The notes beneath the pieces were generated by a model. It saw only the letters and a list, made by a program, of their open reading frames with translations. It was not told where the DNA came from and did no database searches. Of a stretch of 10,322 bases of DNA, positions 1 through 5,940 are shown piece by piece. The DNA is from Vulcanisaeta sp. MG_3 (GTDB taxonomy: Archaea > Thermoproteota > Thermoprotei > Thermoproteales > Thermocladiaceae). The stretch spans positions 1-10,322 of the forward strand of contig LOCH01000012.1 in assembly GCA_001516765.1 (NCBI GenBank). Direction: 5' to 3'. A program made the translations under genes and the position numbers. Positions within the stretch are counted from its first letter, which is position 1; every line of letters starts with the position of its first letter.

Positions 1-303
1 AGAATCGTTTAGATTAATGCATGCGGACAGTGCCGTTTGCCCACCAAAGCCACACGCTATGGCGTCGGGCCTCTCCCTCTCAATAACCTTAGCCAGGTAC
101 TCGGTCCTTATTGGCACCAGGTAAACCTTGTCAGCAAAAACCTTTGTTGTCTGTACCGTGGCTATGTTTGGATTAACGAGTACTGTGGTCAATCCCTCCT
201 CCTTATACGCCTTCAACGCCTGGATCCCTGAGTAATCGAACTCGGCAGCCTCGGCAACCTTTATCGGCCCGCTACCTACAATTAATACCTTCCTAGCGTC
301 CAT
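1..303 (-). CDS. carB: Carbamoyl-phosphate synthase large subunit, N-terminal 101 codons (cut by window edge)
   Basis: The large subunit makes carbamoyl phosphate from bicarbonate, ATP and ammonia delivered by CarA, for arginine and pyrimidine synthesis in the cytoplasm. Only the first 101 residues are visible. They begin [20 protein letters not shown] and continue with [19 protein letters not shown] and ADKVYLVP, the hallmark start of the first CarB half: the glycine-rich nucleotide-fold loop (about residues 10-13), then the pre-ATP-grasp domain ending near [10 protein letters not shown]. The ATG at 303-301 overlaps the end of carA by 11 bp (ATG within ATGGACGCTAG), so the two are read from one message and probably translationally coupled. 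The frame is open to base 1. The ATP-grasp domains lie outside the window. Confidence 0.95.
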   Translation of the reverse strand, partial: MDARKVLIVGSGPIKVAEAAEFDYSGIQALKAYKEEGLTTVLVNPNIATVQTTKVFADKVYLVPIRTEYLAKVIERERPDAIACGFGGQTALSACINLNDS

Positions 304-1363
304 ACCTCATCACCAACCTTGCAAACTCATCAAAGACCCAGTTTGTGTCTTGGGGACCAGGTCTCGCCTCTGGGTGGAATTGTGTCGTTATTATTGGTAG
401 TTCCTCATGTATTAACCCTTCCACGGTTTTGTCATCGGGTTGCACGGCCCACACCTTAAACCCGGTGCCTTTGATTGATTGTGGGTCTACGGCATATCCA
501 TGGTTGTGGGTCGTTATGTAAACCCTATTCCTAAGTAGGTCGAGGACTGGCTTGTTTATTGCCCTGTGTCCATACTTCATTTTGTACAACCTAGCCCCAA
601 TGCCTAGGGCTATTACCTGGTGTCCTAGGCATATGCCTAGGGTTGGTTTTCTATCCCTAATAATATCAACCACAGCATCCACAAGGAAATTAAGTAGGTT
701 AGGGTTGCCAGGCCCATTACTGAGTAGGACACCATCGCAATTACTTATTGCCTCAGACCACATGTGGCATGGGTACCTAACGACCCTGAAACCCCTAGCC
801 AATAAGCTCCTCACTATACCAAGCTTGACCCCACAATCAATAATTCCAATGCATGGTTCATCATCATCCCCATAACTAATGATGTCCTTAGGCGATACGA
901 GCCTTGTGAAATCAATCTCATCATAACGTGGCGCATCCCTAACAAGCCTAAGTCCCTCATTCACATCATCAACTATAGCCCCCATCATGACACCAACCTC
1001 CCTCAACTTGACGGTCAACGCCCTAGTGTCAACCCTAAACACGCCAGGTACACCCTCCCTCCTCAACCACTCGTCAAGGCTCATGACTGAGGTGTAATGA
1101 CTTGGCGATGTGGCGTCAAAGACAACAACACCACTAACCTGGATTGAGTCACTCTCCCACTGGTCCTGTGAAACACCGTAATTACCAATTAGGGGGCTTG
1201 TGAAAACGAGAATCTGACCCTTATATGATGGGTCGGTCAATGACTCTGGATAGCCAACGTTAGCTGTCGTGAATACAACTTCACCAACTGCATTTGTGTC
1301 AGCACCAAAGGCGTAACCACGGTATACGCTCCCATCCTGAAGCACGAGATAGCGTCTCCTCAA
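293..1363 (-). CDS. carA: Carbamoyl-phosphate synthase small (glutaminase) subunit
   Basis: CarA hydrolyses glutamine and channels ammonia to CarB. The protein has 356 residues, the usual length. The N-terminal CarA domain (about 1-150) shows [35 protein letters not shown] and SPLIGNYG. A class I glutamine amidotransferase domain (about 171-350) follows, with LSNGPGNP, the nucleophile elbow GICLGHQ (Cys245) and [10 protein letters not shown] carrying His330 and Glu332, so the catalytic triad is intact. The start is the TTG at 1363-1361, giving the family-like N terminus [11 protein letters not shown]. An ATG at 1373 is out of frame. A TATA-like element 25-40 bp upstream fits a leaderless or very short-leader message. 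It is followed with overlap by carB and stands head-to-head with the lysine cluster, which fits a shared role in arginine supply. Confidence 0.96.
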   Translation of the reverse strand: MRRRYLVLQDGSVYRGYAFGADTNAVGEVVFTTANVGYPESLTDPSYKGQILVFTSPLIGNYGVSQDQWESDSIQVSGVVVFDATSPSHYTSVMSLDEWLRREGVPGVFRVDTRALTVKLREVGVMMGAIVDDVNEGLRLVRDAPRYDEIDFTRLVSPKDIISYGDDDEPCIGIIDCGVKLGIVRSLLARGFRVVRYPCHMWSEAISNCDGVLLSNGPGNPNLLNFLVDAVVDIIRDRKPTLGICLGHQVIALGIGARLYKMKYGHRAINKPVLDLLRNRVYITTHNHGYAVDPQSIKGTGFKVWAVQPDDKTVEGLIHEELPIITTQFHPEARPGPQDTNWVFDEFARLVMRYGR

Positions 1364-1386
1364 GCCGAATCATTCGGGCGGGGTTA

Positions 1387-1404
1387 TTATAAATATTTTA
1401 TAAG
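1387..1404 (-). promoter_or_regulatory. TATA-box promoter of carAB
   Basis: On the minus strand this reads CTTATAAAATATTTATAA, a strong archaeal TATA-type element. Its centre is about 25-32 bp before the out-of-frame ATG at 1373 and the TTG start at 1363, so transcription should begin at or just before the carA start. The element is nearly self-complementary, so sequence alone does not fix its direction. The rightward promoter has its own TATA box at 1448-1457. Confidence 0.6.
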
Positions 1405-1447
1405 CTTTGCCCTTAAAGAACCTATGCCACGGTTATGAATAAATAAA

Positions 1448-1457
1448 GTATATATAC
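1448..1457 (+). promoter_or_regulatory. TATA box of the aminotransferase gene
   Basis: GTATATATAC is centred 26-27 bp before the ATG at 1479, the spacing expected for a leaderless archaeal transcript. The possible TTG start at 1458 directly abuts this box and would lie upstream of the transcription start, so the box decides in favour of the ATG at 1479. Confidence 0.65.
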
Positions 1458-1478
1458 TTGAGTAAAATAGGGGAGACA

Positions 1479-2675
1479 ATGCGCGGGTTCTCGCAAACAA
1501 TAACCTTCCTGAGGGAGTCACCCACCAGGAAGATAGATGCGATCAGGGAGAGGTTAAAGCGTGAGAATAGGGATGTGATAAACCTATCCGCTGGGCAACC
1601 CGGGATACAACCACCCATCGAGATTAGGTCCATGCTCGCCAACCAACTCATTGAGGGTAAGGGGATGGATCTGTATGGCTATACCCCGAGCCAGGGCATT
1701 ATGGAGCTTAGGGAGGCAGTATCTGAGGATTTGAGGAGGCTTGGTGGTATCGATGTTAGCCCCGACAATATAGTTATAACGGCTGGCGGTCAGGAGGGTA
1801 TGTTCGCGACTTTCATGACAATCCTAAATCCAGGCGATGAGGTTATACTCCTTGATCCAACATACTTTGGTTATAAGCCAATAATCGAGTACTTCGGTGG
1901 TAGGATTAAGAGGCTCGGCTTGAGCTTAAACGAGGGCTTCAGGGTTGATGTTGAGAAACTGAAGGAATTAATAACAAATAAGACGAAGGCCCTGGTAATA
2001 GTTTCTCCGGACAACCCTACGGGTAGTGTGATTGATAGGGATACGGCAAAGGCAATAGCAGATCTGGCAAAGGATGAGGATTTCTGGATTGTGTCTGATG
2101 AGGCATATAGAACGCTTATTTATGAGGGAGAGCACACATACATCTACAGATACGCCCCGGATCACGTAATATCAATAAACACATTCTCTAAGGATCCAGG
2201 CATTCCAGGATGGAGACTCGGTTTCATTTATGGACCCAGTGATGCAGTGCCCAAGCTTAAGTTAGCGGCTGAGGAGATGACCTATTGTCCACCAGTCATT
2301 GCCCAGAGGTTCGTAACCATGTACCTGAGGTCTGAGGTCAGGTTTAGGCATTTGAAATACATAGTTGAGGAGTATAGGTCTAGAAGGGATGCCGCAGTCA
2401 AAGCCCTTAGGGAGTACCTACCCGAGGCACGCTTTATTGTTCCAAGGGGTTCAATGTTCGTATTCGCAGACCTATCAGGCTACATAAAGGACTCGGAGAG
2501 ACTTGCCGAGCTTCTCCTTGAGAAGTTTGGTGTGACTGTGATACCTGGCACGTACTTCAGCGATATCTATAGGTCAGCGATTAGGATATCCTTTGTGGTC
2601 GAGAGTATCGATAGGATCGTCGAGGGTATTAGGAGGATTGCCGAGGCGGTAAGTGAATACGGGAGGTCCCTATAA
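1479..2675 (+). CDS. Class I/II PLP aminotransferase, candidate 2-aminoadipate aminotransferase (LysN)
   Basis: A fold-type I PLP enzyme of 398 residues from this start. In the lysine route it would convert 2-oxoadipate plus glutamate to 2-aminoadipate; that role is inferred from the neighbours. Visible motifs, numbered from the ATG at 1479: NLSAGQPG and GYTPSQG near the N terminus, GGQEGMF, SPDNPTG (Asn179), SDEAY (Asp207, Tyr210), the PLP lysine in FSKDPGIPGWRLGF (Lys238) and the carboxylate-binding arginine in IRISF (Arg369). All catalytic residues are present. The frame is open back to a TTG at 1458, but that codon touches the TATA box, so the ATG at 1479 is preferred. An aspartate, aromatic or branched-chain aminotransferase role cannot be excluded, since this subfamily is promiscuous. 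Confidence 0.85.
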   Translation: MRGFSQTITFLRESPTRKIDAIRERLKRENRDVINLSAGQPGIQPPIEIRSMLANQLIEGKGMDLYGYTPSQGIMELREAVSEDLRRLGGIDVSPDNIVITAGGQEGMFATFMTILNPGDEVILLDPTYFGYKPIIEYFGGRIKRLGLSLNEGFRVDVEKLKELITNKTKALVIVSPDNPTGSVIDRDTAKAIADLAKDEDFWIVSDEAYRTLIYEGEHTYIYRYAPDHVISINTFSKDPGIPGWRLGFIYGPSDAVPKLKLAAEEMTYCPPVIAQRFVTMYLRSEVRFRHLKYIVEEYRSRRDAAVKALREYLPEARFIVPRGSMFVFADLSGYIKDSERLAELLLEKFGVTVIPGTYFSDIYRSAIRISFVVESIDRIVEGIRRIAEAVSEYGRSL

Positions 2676-2714
2676 ATTCAAATTAATATATTTATTCAAA
2701 ATAATCGTCGTCAC

Positions 2715-2736
2715 GGTAATCCTTATAATTATTACC
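2715..2736. promoter_or_regulatory. lysZ promoter: TATA box inside an inverted repeat
   Basis: GGTAAT at 2715-2720 and ATTACC at 2731-2736 are perfect complements separated by 10 bp (CCTTATAATT). That spacer holds the likely TATA box, centred about 27 bp before the lysZ ATG at 2754. Arms flanking a TATA box are the usual position for an archaeal repressor site that blocks TBP/TFB, for example by an Lrp-family lysine regulator. The repressor identity is inference. The remaining intergenic sequence from 2676 is AT-rich and may also end the upstream transcript. Confidence 0.45.
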
Positions 2737-2753
2737 TACCGCGTAGTTACCAG

Positions 2754-3566
2754 ATGCTAATCCTAATCAAGGTCGGTGGTTCCGTAATTCGAAAGGGCGT
2801 GGACAACCTCGTCAAGGAGGTCCCTAGGTTATTGGGCAATGGTCATAAGTTAGTGATTGTGCACGGTGGTGGTTACTTCGTGAGCGAGTTGATGGAGAAA
2901 ATGGGGCTCAAGCCAAGGTTCGTGACAAGCCCCAGCGGCGTTACCAGTAGGTATACTGATCTCGAGACCCTCAGGGTTTACATTATGGGCATGATGTTCC
3001 TAAACAAGGACCTAGTTAGTAGGTTGCAGGGTGTTGGTGTTAACGCAATTGGGTTATCGGGTGTTGATGGTGGATTACTGAGGGCGAGGAGGAGGGAAAC
3101 TATGGTAATAATAGATGAGAGGGGTAGGGAGAGGATTGTGGATGGTGGCTATACAGGTAAGATAGAGAGCTCGAACAGCGATTTCATAGTGAAGTTGCTA
3201 AATGATGGTTTTACGCCGGTGATAGCCCCAATAGCAATGGACAACAAGACAGGCGGTCCGTTGAATGTTGATGGAGATCAAGCACTTGAGGTTCTTTCAT
3301 ACTCATTAAGGCCCGACCTAGCGGTAATTCTCACGGACGTCGATGGTGTATTAATGAATGGGAAGGTTGTTGGTAGGGCGTCTATTACCGAGGCGCAGGA
3401 GCTCTTTAAGAGCCAAGAGGTTAAGGGCGGCATGAAGAGGAAGGTGTACACAGCAATGCAGTTGGCAAGTAAGGGAATACGTGTCGTAATATCCAATGGA
3501 ACAATCGAGAACCCCATATCCTCCGCAATCAACGGCTTTGGAACACACGTGATTCCTAACCAGTAG
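2754..3566 (+). CDS. lysZ: [LysW]-aminoadipate (and probably [LysW]-glutamate) kinase
   Basis: LysZ phosphorylates the side-chain carboxylate of the amino acid held on LysW, using ATP, before reduction by LysY. The protein has 270 residues, typical of the amino-acid kinase family shared with ArgB. Visible motifs: IKVGGS (Lys6, phosphate loop), IVHGGG (34-40), the LysZ-type stretch SPSGVTSRYTDLETL (59-73), GVNAIGLSGVDG, GGYTGKI, NVDGDQALE (Asn171, Asp173) in the substrate and ATP region, LTDVDGVL, and KGGMKRKV with the C-terminal lysine (Lys230). The SRYTD signature and adjacency to lysW favour LysZ over acetylglutamate kinase. The ATG at 2754 sits 27 bp after a TATA box, consistent with a leaderless message. 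Whether it accepts both aminoadipate and glutamate carriers cannot be read from the sequence. Confidence 0.93.
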   Translation: MLILIKVGGSVIRKGVDNLVKEVPRLLGNGHKLVIVHGGGYFVSELMEKMGLKPRFVTSPSGVTSRYTDLETLRVYIMGMMFLNKDLVSRLQGVGVNAIGLSGVDGGLLRARRRETMVIIDERGRERIVDGGYTGKIESSNSDFIVKLLNDGFTPVIAPIAMDNKTGGPLNVDGDQALEVLSYSLRPDLAVILTDVDGVLMNGKVVGRASITEAQELFKSQEVKGGMKRKVYTAMQLASKGIRVVISNGTIENPISSAINGFGTHVIPNQ

Positions 3567-3629
3567 GGCGTGTCTTGTATATTTATACCCATGGCTTAAC
3601 TATAAACTAAACATCGATTAACCGCAATG

Positions 3630-3637
3630 CTTAAATA
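3630..3637 (+). promoter_or_regulatory. TATA box of lysW
   Basis: CTTAAATA is centred about 26 bp before the lysW ATG at 3660, consistent with a leaderless transcript covering lysW, lysX and lysK. A further AT-rich stretch at about 3577-3590 could be an alternative box or the end of the lysZ transcript. Confidence 0.5.
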
Positions 3638-3659
3638 GGCTATATTCACGTAACTACTG

Positions 3660-3836
3660 ATGCCAACAAAGACCTCATGCCAGGTATGCGGTGCAGATAT
3701 AGAAATACCAGACGATGTCCTTGATGGAGAGCTCGTTAGCTGCCCAAGCTGTGGCCAGAAGTACCAGGTGGTTATTCAGAATGGTTTGATACAACTGAAG
3801 CTAATCAAGGTTGAGGAGGAGGATTGGGGAGAGTAA
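3660..3836 (+). CDS. lysW: LysW amino-group carrier protein
   Basis: A 58-residue acidic carrier whose C-terminal glutamate is joined to the amino group of aminoadipate (or glutamate), shielding it and presenting the chain to LysZ, LysY, LysJ and LysK. It begins MPTKTSCQVCGADIEIPDDV and ends in the diagnostic EDWGE. Cys7-x2-Cys10 and Cys28-x2-Cys31 (CQVC and CPSC) form the expected four-cysteine zinc site. The acidic tail is EEEDWGE from Glu52. The ATG at 3660 lies about 26 bp after a TATA box, so it needs no ribosome site. Only 3 bp separate its stop from the GTG of the ligase gene. It is the only lysW seen in the window although two intact ligases are present. Confidence 0.96.
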   Translation: MPTKTSCQVCGADIEIPDDVLDGELVSCPSCGQKYQVVIQNGLIQLKLIKVEEEDWGE

Positions 3837-3839
3837 GAG

Positions 3840-4697
3840 GTGGTTCTGATTGAAGCCATTGACTTCATATACGATGCAGTAAGGCTCGATGAGAAACTAC
3901 TCATTAGGGAGTTCAACAACCTAAACGTTAATTATAGGTTGGTTAATGCTGGGGAGCTGACGCTAAACCTCCCAAACGGCGGTGATGGTGGCGCTGCTTT
4001 CATAAGGACGATAAGTCAGCATAAGTCGCAACTCGTGTCCCAACTCTACGAAGCCCTCGGTGGAATCTCGATAAACCCGGCAATGTCCATATTAATCGGT
4101 AATAATAAGGCAGTAACCCTCGCCATACTCAGCAGGGTGGGTGTCCCAATACCCAACACCGTGATTACCCTATCAGGGGATGTTGCAGTTAAGGTTCTCA
4201 ACGCAGTCGGTATACCTGCCATTGTTAAGCCTGTCCACGGTTCCTGGGGTAGGCTAGTGAGCCTAGTGGGTGGTGTTGAGGATTTACAGCTCCTGGTTAG
4301 GCATAGGGATTCGATGGGTAATCCTCAGTACGGCGCATACCTTGTGCAGGAATACGTAAGGAAGCCTGGCAGGGACATTAGGGTAACGGTGGTTGGGGAT
4401 AGGGCTGTGGCTGCGATTTATAGGTATGCGGTCAACGATGATTGGAGGACAAACACTGCAAGGGGTGGTAAGGCTGAGGCTGTCAGGGTGGATCCCGAGC
4501 TTGAGGACATAAGTGTTAGGGCTACCAAGGCCATAGGTGCCTACTATGCCGGTGTCGATGTTGTGGAGTCTGATGGTGGTTATAAGGTGCTTGAGGTAAA
4601 CACCGTGCCCGAGTTCAAGAATGTCCAGAGGGTCACCGGTGTCAATGTGGCTAGGCACATCGTGGAGCTCGTACTCGATCTGACGAAGAGGGGTTAA
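3840..4697 (+). CDS. lysX: LysX-type ATP-grasp ligase, copy 1 (LysW-aminoadipate or LysW-glutamate ligase)
   Basis: This RimK-like ATP-grasp enzyme ligates aminoadipate or glutamate to the C-terminal Glu of LysW with ATP. It has 285 residues. The N-terminal domain (1-80) is followed by NNKAVTLAILSRVGVPIPNT (Lys90 region), the ATP-binding core VKPVHGSWGRLVSLVGG (Lys130), YLVQEYV (Gln170-Val173), GRDIRV (Arg178, Asp179, Arg181), the substrate loop DWRTNTARGG (202-210), and AGVDVVES then EVN (Asp240, Glu252, Asn254, metal ligands). All catalytic positions are present. The GTG at 3840 follows lysW by 3 bp, with GGGGA at 3826-3830 as a possible ribosome site. The tail EVNTVPEFKNVQRVTGVNV differs from copy 2, in the region where I would look for substrate choice. 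Assignment to aminoadipate rather than glutamate rests on adjacency to lysW only. Confidence 0.9.
   Translation: MVLIEAIDFIYDAVRLDEKLLIREFNNLNVNYRLVNAGELTLNLPNGGDGGAAFIRTISQHKSQLVSQLYEALGGISINPAMSILIGNNKAVTLAILSRVGVPIPNTVITLSGDVAVKVLNAVGIPAIVKPVHGSWGRLVSLVGGVEDLQLLVRHRDSMGNPQYGAYLVQEYVRKPGRDIRVTVVGDRAVAAIYRYAVNDDWRTNTARGGKAEAVRVDPELEDISVRATKAIGAYYAGVDVVESDGGYKVLEVNTVPEFKNVQRVTGVNVARHIVELVLDLTKRG
4688..4693 (+). promoter_or_regulatory. Ribosome binding site of lysK
   Basis: GAGGGG lies 6 bp before the ATG at 4700, inside the last codons of lysX. It is a clear Shine-Dalgarno match for an internal operon gene and fixes the lysK start. Confidence 0.6.
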
Positions 4698-4699
4698 CC

Positions 4700-5587
4700 A
4701 TGTTCACTGATGAGGCTAGGTTAAAACTATTGATGGAGGCACTGAGCATATACTCGCCCACGGGTGAGGAGCATGGGCTTACGGAGTTCCTCAGGGAGTT
4801 ACTGGTTATGAACGGCTTCGATGCTAGGGTCGACAATGTGGGCAACGTAATAGCCGTTAGGGGTGGTGGCGAGCCCGTGCTATGGCTCCATGCGCACATG
4901 GACACGATACCAGGCTTCATAGAGGTTAAGCGCGAGGGCAATAAAATAATCGGTAGGGGTGCTAGTGACGATAAGGGCCCGCTCATGGCCATGGCGATAG
5001 CGTTCATGGAGAGCGAGTTGCCAAGGGGTACCCTGGTGCTTACGGCGGTGGTTCACGAGGAGGGCGATAGCCTGGGCACCGCAAACCTGATAAGGGGCGA
5101 CCACGTGCCCAAGCCTCACGGCGTCATAGTTGGCGAACCCACTGGTGTCAATAAGGTGGTGAATAAGTACAGGGGTGGAACGAAAGTAGAAGTTACGATT
5201 AAGACAAGGGGTGGTCATGCATCGAATCCTGACCTATCGTCGAATTCCATATTGATAGCCATGGAGATGTACAACAGATTACGTGAGTACCTAAGGGCTG
5301 GTGTGAATTATGAGGACTTCCTCGTGACTCCAACAATCATGAATTGCGGCGAGGCGGAGAACATGATACCGAGCAATTGCAGGTTAGTACTGGATGTTAG
5401 GATACCACCCGGCAAGTCATGCAATGACGTTAGAGATGCAATCATTAAGTTGGGTAATGAGTTCGGTGGTTACGGTAACATAAACATTAAGTGGTGTACG
5501 GAGCCCGTGGAGGTACCAGTTGATAACCCTGCCATGAGGGCTGTGTCTAGGGCAATAATAAAGGTCCTGGGTGAAAACCGGTGCTAG
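4700..5587 (+). CDS. lysK: [LysW]-lysine/ornithine hydrolase, main frame up to a premature stop
   Basis: LysK is an M20-type metallopeptidase that releases lysine (or ornithine) from LysW, the last step. This frame encodes 295 residues. Visible motifs: HAHMD (His66, metal ligand; Asp68), GRGASDDKGP (Asp90, bridging ligand), VVHEEGDS (Glu120 general base, Glu121 ligand), VGEPTG (Glu146 ligand) and GGHAS (His173) in the dimerisation lid. After GE (residues 291-292) the frame reads NRC and stops at TAG 5585-5587. The family-typical continuation KPVLARKWGTSDMN is found in the -1 frame from 5575. Without it the product lacks the final metal-binding histidine. The cause is most simply one missing A in the run GAAAACCG (four A where five would keep the frame). 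It could be a sequencing error, a true mutation or recoding. Confidence 0.88.
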   Translation: MFTDEARLKLLMEALSIYSPTGEEHGLTEFLRELLVMNGFDARVDNVGNVIAVRGGGEPVLWLHAHMDTIPGFIEVKREGNKIIGRGASDDKGPLMAMAIAFMESELPRGTLVLTAVVHEEGDSLGTANLIRGDHVPKPHGVIVGEPTGVNKVVNKYRGGTKVEVTIKTRGGHASNPDLSSNSILIAMEMYNRLREYLRAGVNYEDFLVTPTIMNCGEAENMIPSNCRLVLDVRIPPGKSCNDVRDAIIKLGNEFGGYGNINIKWCTEPVEVPVDNPAMRAVSRAIIKVLGENRC

Positions 5588-5772
5588 CGAGGAAATGGGG
5601 TACCAGCGACATGAATGATCTAGCCCAATTAACAAGGAACCTTGTAGCCTATGGGCCAGGCGATGGTTTTTCATCGCACTCACTCGAAGAGTACATACTT
5701 GTTGAGGATTACCTAAGGGCCATTGAGGTCTATAAACAAGCCATTGTTGAATTTATGAATATTTACAAGTAA
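5575..5772 (+). CDS. lysK: C-terminal part of lysK, shifted to the -1 frame
   Basis: This frame encodes the missing end of LysK: KPVLARKWGTSDMN, VAYGPGDG, SSHSLEEY and a closing helix to IVEFMNIYK. GTSDMN and AYGPGD are typical of this hydrolase family near its C terminus, and the His in SSHSLEEY (residue 327 of the joined protein) corresponds to the last zinc ligand. Joining Glu292 of the upstream frame to Lys at 5575 gives a 357-residue protein, near the usual family length. A GTG at 5581 could in principle start a 63-residue peptide, but no ribosome site is seen and such a piece would not fold alone. I read it as part of one gene. Confidence 0.8.
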   Translation, partial: KPVLARKWGTSDMNDLAQLTRNLVAYGPGDGFSSHSLEEYILVEDYLRAIEVYKQAIVEFMNIYK

Positions 5773-5807
5773 TTACCATATAGATGATTATTTATTATTG
5801 AGGGTAA

Positions 5808-5820
5808 AATTTATAAATTA
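5808..5820 (+). promoter_or_regulatory. TATA box of the homocitrate synthase-like gene
   Basis: AATTTATAAATTA, an archaeal TATA element, predicts transcription start near 5840, at the run of G's at 5840-5845. That is about 100 bp before the first ordinary in-frame start (GTG 5941), so the real start is probably further upstream. The AT-rich stretch 5773-5807 probably also ends the lysK transcript. Confidence 0.55.
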
Positions 5821-5940
5821 TTTATTTCCACATAAGCCCGGGGGGTCTCTATTGAAGTCCCAGGTAGTAACCCAGGCAATGCGGAGGAGTTAATCAAACT
5901 ACTTAGGAGGGAGGGTATTGATTACGTAGATGTTGACAGC

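Noticed and set aside
552..875. Open frame of 107 codons on the + strand inside carA
   Set aside because: It is fully antisense to a well-supported gene and shows no recognisable motif, promoter or ribosome site.
1387..1404. Near-palindrome at the carA TATA region as a possible operator
   Set aside because: Its symmetry follows from being all A/T around a TATA box, so it is not evidence for a regulator site.
4284..4658. Antisense open frame of 124 codons inside the first ligase gene
   Set aside because: It is a shadow of the real codons on the other strand, with low-complexity composition and no start signals. The same holds for other antisense frames at 3278-3592, 4651-5007, 4880-5218, 5983-6333 and 6171-6545.
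5581..5772. Independent small gene starting at GTG 5581
   Set aside because: Its residues match the end of LysK and it has no ribosome site. It is better read as the frameshifted 3' part of lysK.
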